A program made the position numbers and the translations under genes. From Desulfotignum sp. (lineage in GTDB: Bacteria; Desulfobacterota; Desulfobacteria; Desulfobacterales; Desulfobacteraceae), in contig JAABSA010000015.1 in assembly GCA_011390635.1 (NCBI GenBank), positions 1-64,000 on the forward strand: a DNA stretch of 64,000 nt, given 5' to 3'. The notes beneath the pieces were generated by a model. The model did not search any database, had not been told where the DNA came from, and saw only the letters and a program-made list of their open reading frames with translations. Below, piece after piece: positions 14,559-22,074 of this stretch. Position 1 is the first letter of the stretch; each line of letters starts with the position of its first letter.

Positions 14559-16175
14559 TCACGAACTGCAGGATAACATGGAGCACCCGGGTCTGTTGCG
14601 GGCCCATTCGGGGCGTTTTTCTGCAAATTTTTCTTTGCCCGGCTGGAAGTCATAGGGGGTTTTCATCACTTCCAGCAGTTCATGTATCATTGAAAAATCA
14701 TTGTGTTGTGCCTTGTCAATGGCCATCTGGGCAAGGTAGTTGCGCAGCACATATAAAGGATTCTGCCGGTTCATCTGTTTGCTGCGCATTTTTTGGGGCA
14801 GGCGGTCCTGTAGGATGCGTTTTTGGTATTGCTGGAGCCAGCTTGACAGCTGTTTTTCATAGTCCTGATGGATCTTCTCCGGCTGGTACAGGGCTTCTTT
14901 TATGGGGCCGGGAACCGGCATCACCGTATTGTCAGAAAGGGTTTTGGAAAATGGTAGATCAGCCAGGCCTCGGAAAAATAAGGTATAATCGGTTTCCATG
15001 GCCTGAAGCAGTGTGAGAAGATCTTTTATCAGGGATTCATCCGTGTCTGGATGGTACCGGGCCAGTCCCAGTTTCTGTGCCATCATGGTCTGCCAGCCCT
15101 GCTGAAATGTCCGGGAAAACGCTTCCAAAGCGGTTTTCAAAGGTGCGGCATCACCAATGACCGGATATACTGCATTGGCAAGCTGGGCCAGGTTCCACAA
15201 AGCGACCTGGCCCTGGTTCTGGAAGCAGTAGCGCCGGCCATGGGCATCCGTGGTGTTGGGAGTCCAGACGGGGTTGTAGTCCTCCAGCCATCCATAGGGA
15301 CCGTAGTCAATGGTAAGGCCCAGAATGGACATATTGTCTGTATTCATCACCCCGTGGACAAATCCCACCCGCATCCAGTGGAGTACCAGAGACCGGGTGG
15401 CCTGACAGACTTCAGTGAACCAGCGGATATAGGTGTCTTTGTCTGGTTGACCCAGATGGGGAAAATCGGTGCGGATGGTATAGTCCATCAGCTGCTTCAG
15501 CACAGCGGTTTCCTGCCTGGCCCCATGGATTTGAAAATTGCCGAACCGGATGAATGAGGGTGACAGTCGGCAGACCACGGCCCCGGGTTCCTCTTCGGGA
15601 TGGCCGTCATAAAACATGTCCCTTTCCACTGTCTCGCCGGTGAGTGTCAGGCTCAGGGCACGGGTGGTGGGAATACCCAGAAAAAACATGGCCTCGCTGC
15701 ATAAAAATTCACGTGTGGAAGACCGGAACACGGCCAGGCCGTCTGCGGTACGGGAATATGGAGTGGGTCCGGCGCCCTTTAGTTGGAGTATCCACCTTTT
15801 ACCCTGGCGGTTGATCACTTCACCCAGGTTGATGGCCCGTCCGTCCCCCAGTTGGCCTGCCCAGTTGCCGAACTGATGACCGCCGTAACACATGGCAAAA
15901 GGATCCATACCGGCAAGCAGACGGTTGCCTGTGAAAACCTGGGCAAACAGATCCGATTGCCAGGCTTTTTCATCCAGATCCAAAAGCGCTGCGGCATCCG
16001 GAGAAACCGCCACCAGTTCAGGTGCAGACACCGGCGTGGGGGCTACCCGCGAAAAGCATGTATTCGAAACCTGGCGGCGTAAATTGGATGGTTCCGGGTC
16101 CGCGGGCAGGTGCCGGACAAACCGGTTGTCAAAGTGCAGAGAATCAAGGTCGTTACAGGTTCGACCGGGTGTCAT
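14559..16175 (-). CDS. selO: SelO/YdiU pseudokinase protein adenylyltransferase
   Basis: SelO transfers AMP from ATP to hydroxyl side chains of proteins, using a kinase fold with inverted ATP. Motifs: CYGGHQFGNWAGQLGDGRA, RWILQLKGAGPTPYSR (ATP lysine), RSSTREFLCSEAM, and HGVMNTDNMSILGLTIDYGPYG (catalytic Asp and metal residues). At 538 residues it is somewhat longer than the E. coli protein. The tail ends CSMLSCSS: the antepenultimate residue, selenocysteine in animal SelO, is cysteine here, with a second Cys five residues earlier. AGGGGG precedes the ATG. It converges with the channel gene (11 bp apart). Confidence 0.93.
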   Translation of the reverse strand: MTPGRTCNDLDSLHFDNRFVRHLPADPEPSNLRRQVSNTCFSRVAPTPVSAPELVAVSPDAAALLDLDEKAWQSDLFAQVFTGNRLLAGMDPFAMCYGGHQFGNWAGQLGDGRAINLGEVINRQGKRWILQLKGAGPTPYSRTADGLAVFRSSTREFLCSEAMFFLGIPTTRALSLTLTGETVERDMFYDGHPEEEPGAVVCRLSPSFIRFGNFQIHGARQETAVLKQLMDYTIRTDFPHLGQPDKDTYIRWFTEVCQATRSLVLHWMRVGFVHGVMNTDNMSILGLTIDYGPYGWLEDYNPVWTPNTTDAHGRRYCFQNQGQVALWNLAQLANAVYPVIGDAAPLKTALEAFSRTFQQGWQTMMAQKLGLARYHPDTDESLIKDLLTLLQAMETDYTLFFRGLADLPFSKTLSDNTVMPVPGPIKEALYQPEKIHQDYEKQLSSWLQQYQKRILQDRLPQKMRSKQMNRQNPLYVLRNYLAQMAIDKAQHNDFSMIHELLEVMKTPYDFQPGKEKFAEKRPEWARNRPGCSMLSCSS

Positions 16176-16189
16176 GAATCCCCCTTTGT

Positions 16190-16234
16190 ATATTGTCAGT
16201 CGTTTATGTTTTTGTTTGCTATTGCTGACAATAT
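16190..16234 (-). promoter_or_regulatory. candidate selO promoter spanning a 10-bp inverted repeat
   Basis: ATATTGTCAG (16190-16199) and CTGACAATAT (16225-16234) are perfect inverted repeats. On the minus strand TTGTCA (16231-16226), a 17-base spacer and CATAAA (16208-16203) resemble a sigma-70 promoter for selO, so the repeat arms would flank the -10 and overlap the -35. This suggests an operator, but no regulator is identified. Confidence 0.45.
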
Positions 16235-16275
16235 AACCATGGGTTTAAAAAACACCACCCCTGGATCAGGAAGTT

Positions 16276-16773
16276 TTAAAAATGCAAGGGTTGTTCGCTG
16301 ATTTTTTTGCTGGAAATTGCCTGAACCATTTCCGAAAGTTTTTCCACATGGTTTTGTTCTTCCTGAATGATTTTTTCCAGCCCGGCCAATGTCCAAGGGT
16401 CCTGGATAAAGGCCTGGAGAAACTCATAAAACAAAATGGTGTCGTTCTCAAATTCAATAAAGGTTTCAAGCAGGGCAGAGGCAGACCGGATCCTGGAAAA
16501 ATTCACTTCATCCAGAGACAACGTTTTGTTTCCCATCATTTCCCGGATCACGTCCGGGAGCATGGTTTCCAAATCCGTCTGTTCTGAATCTGAGCCCCAT
16601 TCATCCTTTCTGTCCAAAAACCAGTCACGGTGAGCTGCTTCTTCATCAGCCATCCATTGCAGCAGGGAAGAGAGTTTTTTGGTTTTTACTTTTTCCACAG
16701 ATGCCAGATAGATGGCCTGGCCATTTTTTTCCATTTTTACGGCAATATCAATCAGGTCATTGAGGGTAAACAT
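16276..16773 (-). CDS. ferritin-like / rubrerythrin-family diiron protein
   Basis: A 165-residue four-helix protein. Helix 1 carries IDIAVKMEKNGQAIYLASVE, helix 2 MADEEAAHRDWFLD (ExxH), helix 3 LETFIEFENDTILFYEFLQ and helix 4 LEKIIQEEQNHVEKL (ExxxH/ExxH type), the spacing expected for a diiron carboxylate site. No rubredoxin domain is attached. Members act in iron handling or peroxide detoxification. The start at 16773 is chosen for its AAGGAAAT site and because homologous helices begin there; the frame is open further upstream to 16908. Confidence 0.8.
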   Translation of the reverse strand: MFTLNDLIDIAVKMEKNGQAIYLASVEKVKTKKLSSLLQWMADEEAAHRDWFLDRKDEWGSDSEQTDLETMLPDVIREMMGNKTLSLDEVNFSRIRSASALLETFIEFENDTILFYEFLQAFIQDPWTLAGLEKIIQEEQNHVEKLSEMVQAISSKKISEQPLHF

Positions 16774-16935
16774 GGCAATGATTTCCTTATGGTAATGGGT
16801 CCGGGTCGGTATCGGTTCAAAATATTGGTAACGGTTGGTTTTTATATACCACAAAAACCAGGGATATGTCTTCCCCATGCGGAAAAATCGTCCTGAACAA
16901 TACATCATCGTCGATTATTTTTTTAACCTATTGAT

Positions 16936-19137
16936 TTGTGGGTTCAAAATAACTATAAAAACCATACAGAAGAGGAAAAAAACATCCAACGTACCATTAT
17001 TACCTTTCGGGATCGGATTCGGGTGAAGAACGTATTTGAAAAACTGGGACAGTCCAGGCATCTTCCGCAGCTGCCCCAGGTAATGGTCGAACTGGTAAAG
17101 GCATGCAACAATGATGCTTCCAGTACCCGGGAGTTGACCCGGATCATTTCCACGGATCCTTCCCTGACCGCCAAGCTCCTCCAGATCATGGGATCTTCTT
17201 ATATCAATTTGCGCCAAGAGGTTACCACAATCAAAAATGCCGTGGTGTATCTGGGGATGGACACCATCCGTAACCTGGCCATTTCATCCGCAGCCCTGCA
17301 TTTTTTCAGTCTGTCCAGAAAACTGCCGGAATTCAACATGGGACAGTTCTGGTATCATTCCTATACCTGTGCACTCATGGCGGAAAATCTGGCACGCGAA
17401 CAAGGGCTGGAAAATCTGGATGAGTTTTTTCTGGCAGGTCTGCTCCATGACATCGGCCGTCTGGCATTGATGCAGACTTTTCCCCAGGAATATGCTCCTA
17501 TCCTGAAAACCGGGGTAACAGAAAAACAAGCCGCAGAGGCTGAAACAGCGATTTTCGAAACAGATACCTCCCAGGTAAGCGCCTGGCTGTTTCGGCAATG
17601 GCAGCTTAATCCCCTGGTGGCTGATGCAGTGTTATTTCTGCATGAGCCGGTTGAAAAAATTCAGGGGGAAATGGTCCATATCAGAACCATTTATGCGGCC
17701 AACCAGTTGTCAGACCCGCAGGTTTCGGCAAAAATACCGGAACTGGCAACCCTTGTGGATATTCACCAGGTGCGCATGGAGCAGATGGTTACTCAGGTAC
17801 AAAATGATGTACAGGACCTGGCCAGGCAGCTGGAAATTCACTGTGATGCAAAAGATCATTTACCTGCAGAAAAAAGGGTTGCTGCTGCCGTCAAAGATGT
17901 TTCTCTGGTTTACGGCACTTTGGAAAATCTGTTGAAAGCACAGGATATGGAATCTATCATGGGGATGGTAGAAAAGGGGTTTAGAATTTTGTTTCAGATA
18001 CCCCGGGTATTTTTCTTTTTTTGTGATGAAAAAAAAGACCTGCTTACCGGTGCATGCAGCAGCCATGACAAAAATTTTCGGGTCATTAAAAGTGTCGCCC
18101 TGCCCCTGTCGAATCAGACCAGCCTGATTGTTAAAAGCGTTAAAAAGGCAGCCGGCCAGAACAGCATCGGAAGGCCGGACCGTCTGGCTGTTTCTGATAT
18201 ACAGATTCTCCGGCTGCTGGAAACCCGGGGGTTTTATGCCCTGCCCATCCGGTCGGGCGACAGGGTGCTGGGCACCATTGTACTGGGCGGAGATACGGAT
18301 CTTTTTCAACAGGTCAGCACCAGCAAAGGCATCGTGGATATTTTTTCCAGACAAACCGGCATCTGCCTGGAAAATATCTGGCTTCAGCAGGCGTATTCTG
18401 CACGTATCAATGAAAAGAAAATGGAAGCCTTTGCCACCATGACCGACAAGGTGATCCATGAGATCAACAATCCCATTGCCATTATTAAAAATTATCTGGA
18501 AAGCCTGAGTCTGAAACTGCCGGGCAGGCATCCGGCCCAGGAGGAGTTGTCCGTGGTCAAAGAAGAAATGGGCCGGGTTTCTTTGCTTCTGGACGAATTA
18601 TCCAGCTTTTCAAAACCCAAAATAACAGGGTTTGACATGGTGGATGTGAACCAGTTGTGTACCAGGATGCTGGAAATACTGAAAAAATCCATGCTTTTGC
18701 CCCGGCGGATCAAGGCTGTCATGAAACCGGATCCACAGCTGCCCCGGATCAATACGGATGCAAACGGAATCAAACAGGTGCTCATCAATCTGATAAAAAA
18801 TTGTGCCGAAGCCATGGAAAATGGAGGTGAAATAACAATCCGGACCAGTTTTCAGGCGGATTCCGCTAAAATTATCATCGGAGAGAAAAAAAGGCTTCCC
18901 GGCCATATTCAGATCCAGATTACCGATAATGGACCGGGCATCGATCCTGCAATCATGGAAAAAATGTTCGAGCCGTATAACAGCAGCAAAAAAGGGAAAA
19001 AAAATGCAGGCCTGGGTCTTGCCATTGTACATTCCATTGTCAAGCAGCTCAATGGCCGGATTACCTGTGACAGCCATCTGAACAAAGGGACCAGTTTCAC
19101 GATTTTACTGCCCGTTTCCGGGGAGATTGTCCCATGA
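16936..19137 (+). CDS. HDOD-GAF-histidine kinase
   Basis: 733 residues. An N-terminal HDOD domain (~35-280: LPQLPQVMVELVKACN, ISTDPSLTAKLLQIMGSS, and FLAGLLHDIGRLALM) is followed by a GAF-like region (~320-490) and a histidine kinase core with VIHEINNPIAIIKNYLE (H-box His near residue 507), an N-box (VLINLIKNCAEAMENG) and ITDNGPGIDP. No receiver is attached, so a separate response regulator is expected; none is adjacent. There is no ATG near the N-terminus: TTG at 16936 is used here, GTG near 17023 is possible. It overlaps the next gene by 4 bp (ATGA). Confidence 0.88.
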   Translation: MWVQNNYKNHTEEEKNIQRTIITFRDRIRVKNVFEKLGQSRHLPQLPQVMVELVKACNNDASSTRELTRIISTDPSLTAKLLQIMGSSYINLRQEVTTIKNAVVYLGMDTIRNLAISSAALHFFSLSRKLPEFNMGQFWYHSYTCALMAENLAREQGLENLDEFFLAGLLHDIGRLALMQTFPQEYAPILKTGVTEKQAAEAETAIFETDTSQVSAWLFRQWQLNPLVADAVLFLHEPVEKIQGEMVHIRTIYAANQLSDPQVSAKIPELATLVDIHQVRMEQMVTQVQNDVQDLARQLEIHCDAKDHLPAEKRVAAAVKDVSLVYGTLENLLKAQDMESIMGMVEKGFRILFQIPRVFFFFCDEKKDLLTGACSSHDKNFRVIKSVALPLSNQTSLIVKSVKKAAGQNSIGRPDRLAVSDIQILRLLETRGFYALPIRSGDRVLGTIVLGGDTDLFQQVSTSKGIVDIFSRQTGICLENIWLQQAYSARINEKKMEAFATMTDKVIHEINNPIAIIKNYLESLSLKLPGRHPAQEELSVVKEEMGRVSLLLDELSSFSKPKITGFDMVDVNQLCTRMLEILKKSMLLPRRIKAVMKPDPQLPRINTDANGIKQVLINLIKNCAEAMENGGEITIRTSFQADSAKIIIGEKKRLPGHIQIQITDNGPGIDPAIMEKMFEPYNSSKKGKKNAGLGLAIVHSIVKQLNGRITCDSHLNKGTSFTILLPVSGEIVP

Positions 19138-20087
19138 CGAAAAACAAAGGCCAAAAAACCGGCGCCATTATGGAAAACGCAGGCCTGATTCATGCCAACG
19201 ATATTGAACGGGTGCTGGCCATCCAGGCAGATGCCAGAGATGACACAGACCCCAAAACATCCCGCCTGTTCGGGTCAATCCTCTGTGATCTCAACCTGTT
19301 GACACCGGTGGAAAACTACCGGGTACTCAAACAGAACAAAAAACTTATCAGTCTGGCGGACCGGCTGGTATCCCAGAATCTTCTGCCAGCCGGCCGTGTG
19401 GCCCAACTTCAGACCCGATCCGCTGAAACCGGTATCCCGTTTCTGGGTCTGTTACTGGAAGAAAACCAGGTGCCCAAGCCGGTAATCCAGCAGTTACTGC
19501 TGGATCTGTACCGCATCCCATTGCGATCCATCAGTGATATTGTGTTTTCAGACAAAAAAAGGGAAACACTGTCCCATATTATACCCGATGATACCGCAGG
19601 CCGCCACCAGATCATTCCCCTGGTACTCAAGGAAGACACACTTTTATGCGGAATTACAGATCCGGATGCCCTGGTGTTTATTGCAGAACTGGACAAAAGA
19701 TATCCCCAGTACCGGTTCACCCCTGTTTTTGTCTCTTTTTCCGGGTTTTCCTGGTTTTATAAAATCCTTTACCATAAAAGCGTTGATTCCAAAAAGCCAG
19801 AAAAAAATTTTGAAGAACCGCCGCTATTTTCTGATGTTCAGGTGACCATCTTTGATCCTTTCCAGGAAAAAGAAAAAATACAAACGCTTTACCAAGGATA
19901 TGCAACGGCCCGGCAGCAGATGGGCCACCATAATGAGCAGGGGCGGGAAGCACAATTTTTACAATTTATTCAGAAACAGCATCAAGTCGTCATTGAAAAA
20001 TACCAATGCCGGGCAGTTACGTTTTTTCTGGAAAAACAGGATACACGGATAATGATCGCAGCAATCCCCCGAACACAGGAAATCTGA
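19134..20087 (+). CDS. MshEN/T2SSE-N-like protein without an ATPase domain
   Basis: A 317-residue protein with repeated helical units typical of the N-terminal region of type II secretion/type IV pilus ATPases: GAIMENAGLIHANDIERVL, FGSILCDLNLLTPVENYRVL and PFLGLLLEENQVPKPVIQQLL. It then has the characteristic IPDDTAGRHQIIPLVLKEDTLLCGITDPDAL stretch. MshEN domains can bind c-di-GMP. No Walker motifs follow, so it is a stand-alone sensor or adaptor rather than a motor. It is embedded between the histidine kinase (4-bp overlap) and the FlhG-like ATPase (2-bp gap). The family match is by pattern and is moderately certain. Confidence 0.65.
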   Translation: MTKNKGQKTGAIMENAGLIHANDIERVLAIQADARDDTDPKTSRLFGSILCDLNLLTPVENYRVLKQNKKLISLADRLVSQNLLPAGRVAQLQTRSAETGIPFLGLLLEENQVPKPVIQQLLLDLYRIPLRSISDIVFSDKKRETLSHIIPDDTAGRHQIIPLVLKEDTLLCGITDPDALVFIAELDKRYPQYRFTPVFVSFSGFSWFYKILYHKSVDSKKPEKNFEEPPLFSDVQVTIFDPFQEKEKIQTLYQGYATARQQMGHHNEQGREAQFLQFIQKQHQVVIEKYQCRAVTFFLEKQDTRIMIAAIPRTQEI

Positions 20088-20089
20088 CC

Positions 20090-21256
20090 ATGGCACATGT
20101 TATTACCATCACCAGTGGAAAAGGTGGTGTGGGAAAAACCAGCATCAGCCTTAATCTGTCCCTTTGCCTGGCATCTGCCGGTCACAGGGTCTGTCTGTTT
20201 GATGCCGACCTGGGGTTGGCCAACGTGAATATTCTTACCGGTATTTTTCCGGAACATGGTCTTGATACTGTCATCTCCGGTGAAAAACAACTGGGGGATA
20301 TCATGATCCGAAATTTTCAGGGTATTGATATTATTCCCGGCAGCTCAGGGGTTGAAAAAATGGCAGATCTTACGGCAGCAGAATCCCGGCACCTGATCCA
20401 GGCATTTTTGCAGATGGGCAATTATGATTATTTCATTTTTGACACATCCGCCGGGATATCCGCCCAGGTTATGGCCTTCTGCCGGGCATCCCATCAGATC
20501 ATCCTGGTGATCACACCGGAACCCACATCCCTCACAGATGCCTATTCCCTGTTAAAGGTGCTGTCCGGAAAAACCACCCGCTCTCTGCCCCCGGTACGGG
20601 TGGTGGTCAATCAGGTGAAAACGGCTGTATCCGCCAGATCCGCCTATGCCAAGCTGAAAGAAACCGTAAAAAAGTTTTTGTCCCTGAAAATTTCTGCGCT
20701 GGGCATTGTGGCCCGTGATAACAATGTGCCCATTTCCGTGGTATCCCAGGTTCCTTTTACCATATTGTTTCCCGGATCTGCTGCATCCCGGTGTGTCCGG
20801 TCTATGGCTATGAAGCTCAAAGACGGTGCTGCACAAGATCTGCCCATGGAAATATTCTGGGACCAGTGCCTGGAGCTTATGGGCAGCGGCAGACCCCGCG
20901 AACCTGTAAAAGGGCCCCGGACAGATCAGGTTGAACAGCGGTTGTCCGCCATTGAATCCCGGATGGCGACCCTGCTGGAACAGGTGACATCCATCAAACA
21001 GATCCTGCTGGATGACCGCAAAGACAAGACACCTGCCGGGGCAAAACCGGATCTACCGGGTCAGATCCATAAACCGCAGCTGAACCAGCACCGGGACCGG
21101 CAAAGGACCCAGCATTTTGACCGGAAGCCGGAACGGCCAACAGACCGGAGCCGGAATTCGGGACAGGACCTGAAACCGCAACAGGTTCAGGATCTGCCTA
21201 ATGTTCCGAAACTGTCCCTGGACTTTGAATCATGGATGGACGGGCAGTCATTTTGA
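20090..21256 (+). CDS. FlhG/FleN-like MinD-family ATPase
   Basis: 388 residues. A deviant Walker A, TITSGKGGVGKTSISLN, begins at residue 5, followed by FDADLGLANVNILTG and YFIFDTSAGISAQVMAF, the typical signature of FlhG/FleN/MinD ATPases that set number or position of polar structures. The ATPase ends near residue 260. Then comes a ~25-residue coiled coil (AIESRMATLLEQVTSIKQIL), a long Gln/Arg/Pro-rich linker and a short end LSLDFESWMDGQSF. This tail is unusual and may be a partner- or membrane-binding peptide. The start at 20090 abuts the previous stop. Confidence 0.85.
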   Translation: MAHVITITSGKGGVGKTSISLNLSLCLASAGHRVCLFDADLGLANVNILTGIFPEHGLDTVISGEKQLGDIMIRNFQGIDIIPGSSGVEKMADLTAAESRHLIQAFLQMGNYDYFIFDTSAGISAQVMAFCRASHQIILVITPEPTSLTDAYSLLKVLSGKTTRSLPPVRVVVNQVKTAVSARSAYAKLKETVKKFLSLKISALGIVARDNNVPISVVSQVPFTILFPGSAASRCVRSMAMKLKDGAAQDLPMEIFWDQCLELMGSGRPREPVKGPRTDQVEQRLSAIESRMATLLEQVTSIKQILLDDRKDKTPAGAKPDLPGQIHKPQLNQHRDRQRTQHFDRKPERPTDRSRNSGQDLKPQQVQDLPNVPKLSLDFESWMDGQSF

Positions 21257-21273
21257 GAAGATCCGGCAGGCCC

Positions 21274-21295
21274 TGAACCCTTGAGTTCATTTTTT
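21274..21295 (+). terminator. short intrinsic terminator candidate
   Basis: TGAAC (21274-21278) and GTTCA (21285-21289) pair around CCTTGA and are followed by TTTTTT. The stem is only 5 bp and overlaps the end of the convergent gene, so efficiency is doubtful. Confidence 0.35.
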
Positions 21296-21838
21296 AAAGG
21301 ATCGTTCAAACAAATCTGCCATGGCTTTTGCAGCATCATCCGTGAGGTTCCTGGTACCGGTCCCGGAAAAATTTTTATGTGTAATGACCGGCGTTACCTT
21401 TTTCCAGTCATTTTCTATCCAGGAAAACCAGTCATTGCGGTCCTGTTCATAGACAAACAACGGCCTGTTGAACAATTTTCCCAGCTCAACCCCCCAGCCG
21501 GTACCGCCTTTGACGGTTTTATCCGGCAGTATCCATCCCACTACAAAAATCTGGTACCCGTTGTTTACCATGTGGAAAATGGACTGAATAACCTTGCGGA
21601 TTTTGTCTGCTTTGGAAAAGGATCGCCCCATTCGGGTGGACACAATATCCATGCTGACATCTCCTTTTTTCAATTCTTCCGGGGTGAGTACCCGGATGCC
21701 GGTTTTGCGATCAGGTTTATGGCCTTCAAAGGAAAAATTAACCTCTTTTATGCCAAATTGTTCCGCCAGTCTGCCGAATTCTGCTTCCGCGCCCCGGTGG
21801 CCGCCACTGTAGAGCGTAAATTGTGATGCATCACTCAT
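21287..21838 (-). CDS. uncharacterised Rossmann/SLOG-like protein
   Basis: 183 residues from the ATG at 21838, chosen for its AAGGAG site 8 bp upstream. A YSGGHRGAEAEFGRLAEQFG start, a central SIFHMVNNGYQIFVVGWI strand and KGGTGWGVELGKLFNRPLFVYEQDRNDWFSW resemble the nucleotide-binding Rossmann layout of SLOG/LOG-type proteins (glycine-rich turn, then a GGTG-like phosphate loop, then RPLFVYEQ). I cannot name a family member or substrate. It stands alone, converging with the FlhG-like gene. Confidence 0.6.
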   Translation of the reverse strand: MSDASQFTLYSGGHRGAEAEFGRLAEQFGIKEVNFSFEGHKPDRKTGIRVLTPEELKKGDVSMDIVSTRMGRSFSKADKIRKVIQSIFHMVNNGYQIFVVGWILPDKTVKGGTGWGVELGKLFNRPLFVYEQDRNDWFSWIENDWKKVTPVITHKNFSGTGTRNLTDDAAKAMADLFERSFKK

Positions 21839-22074
21839 AAAGGTACTCCTTACGTTACTGAGAAAATATCTGGTTGAACTATCTGCCATGTTTATAATTT
21901 CAGATCATATAAGAAATTTGGGCACAAATCAACCAAATGGAACATATTCCATTTCAGCAAATATTTTTAGTAAAACCCATGGGACAATTCTTAGAGTTGA
22001 AAAAAACAGGCAGGCTTGGTATAGGAAGACAGCGTGTTAAACAATGATGCATTTCTTTACCATGAGGTTGTTTC

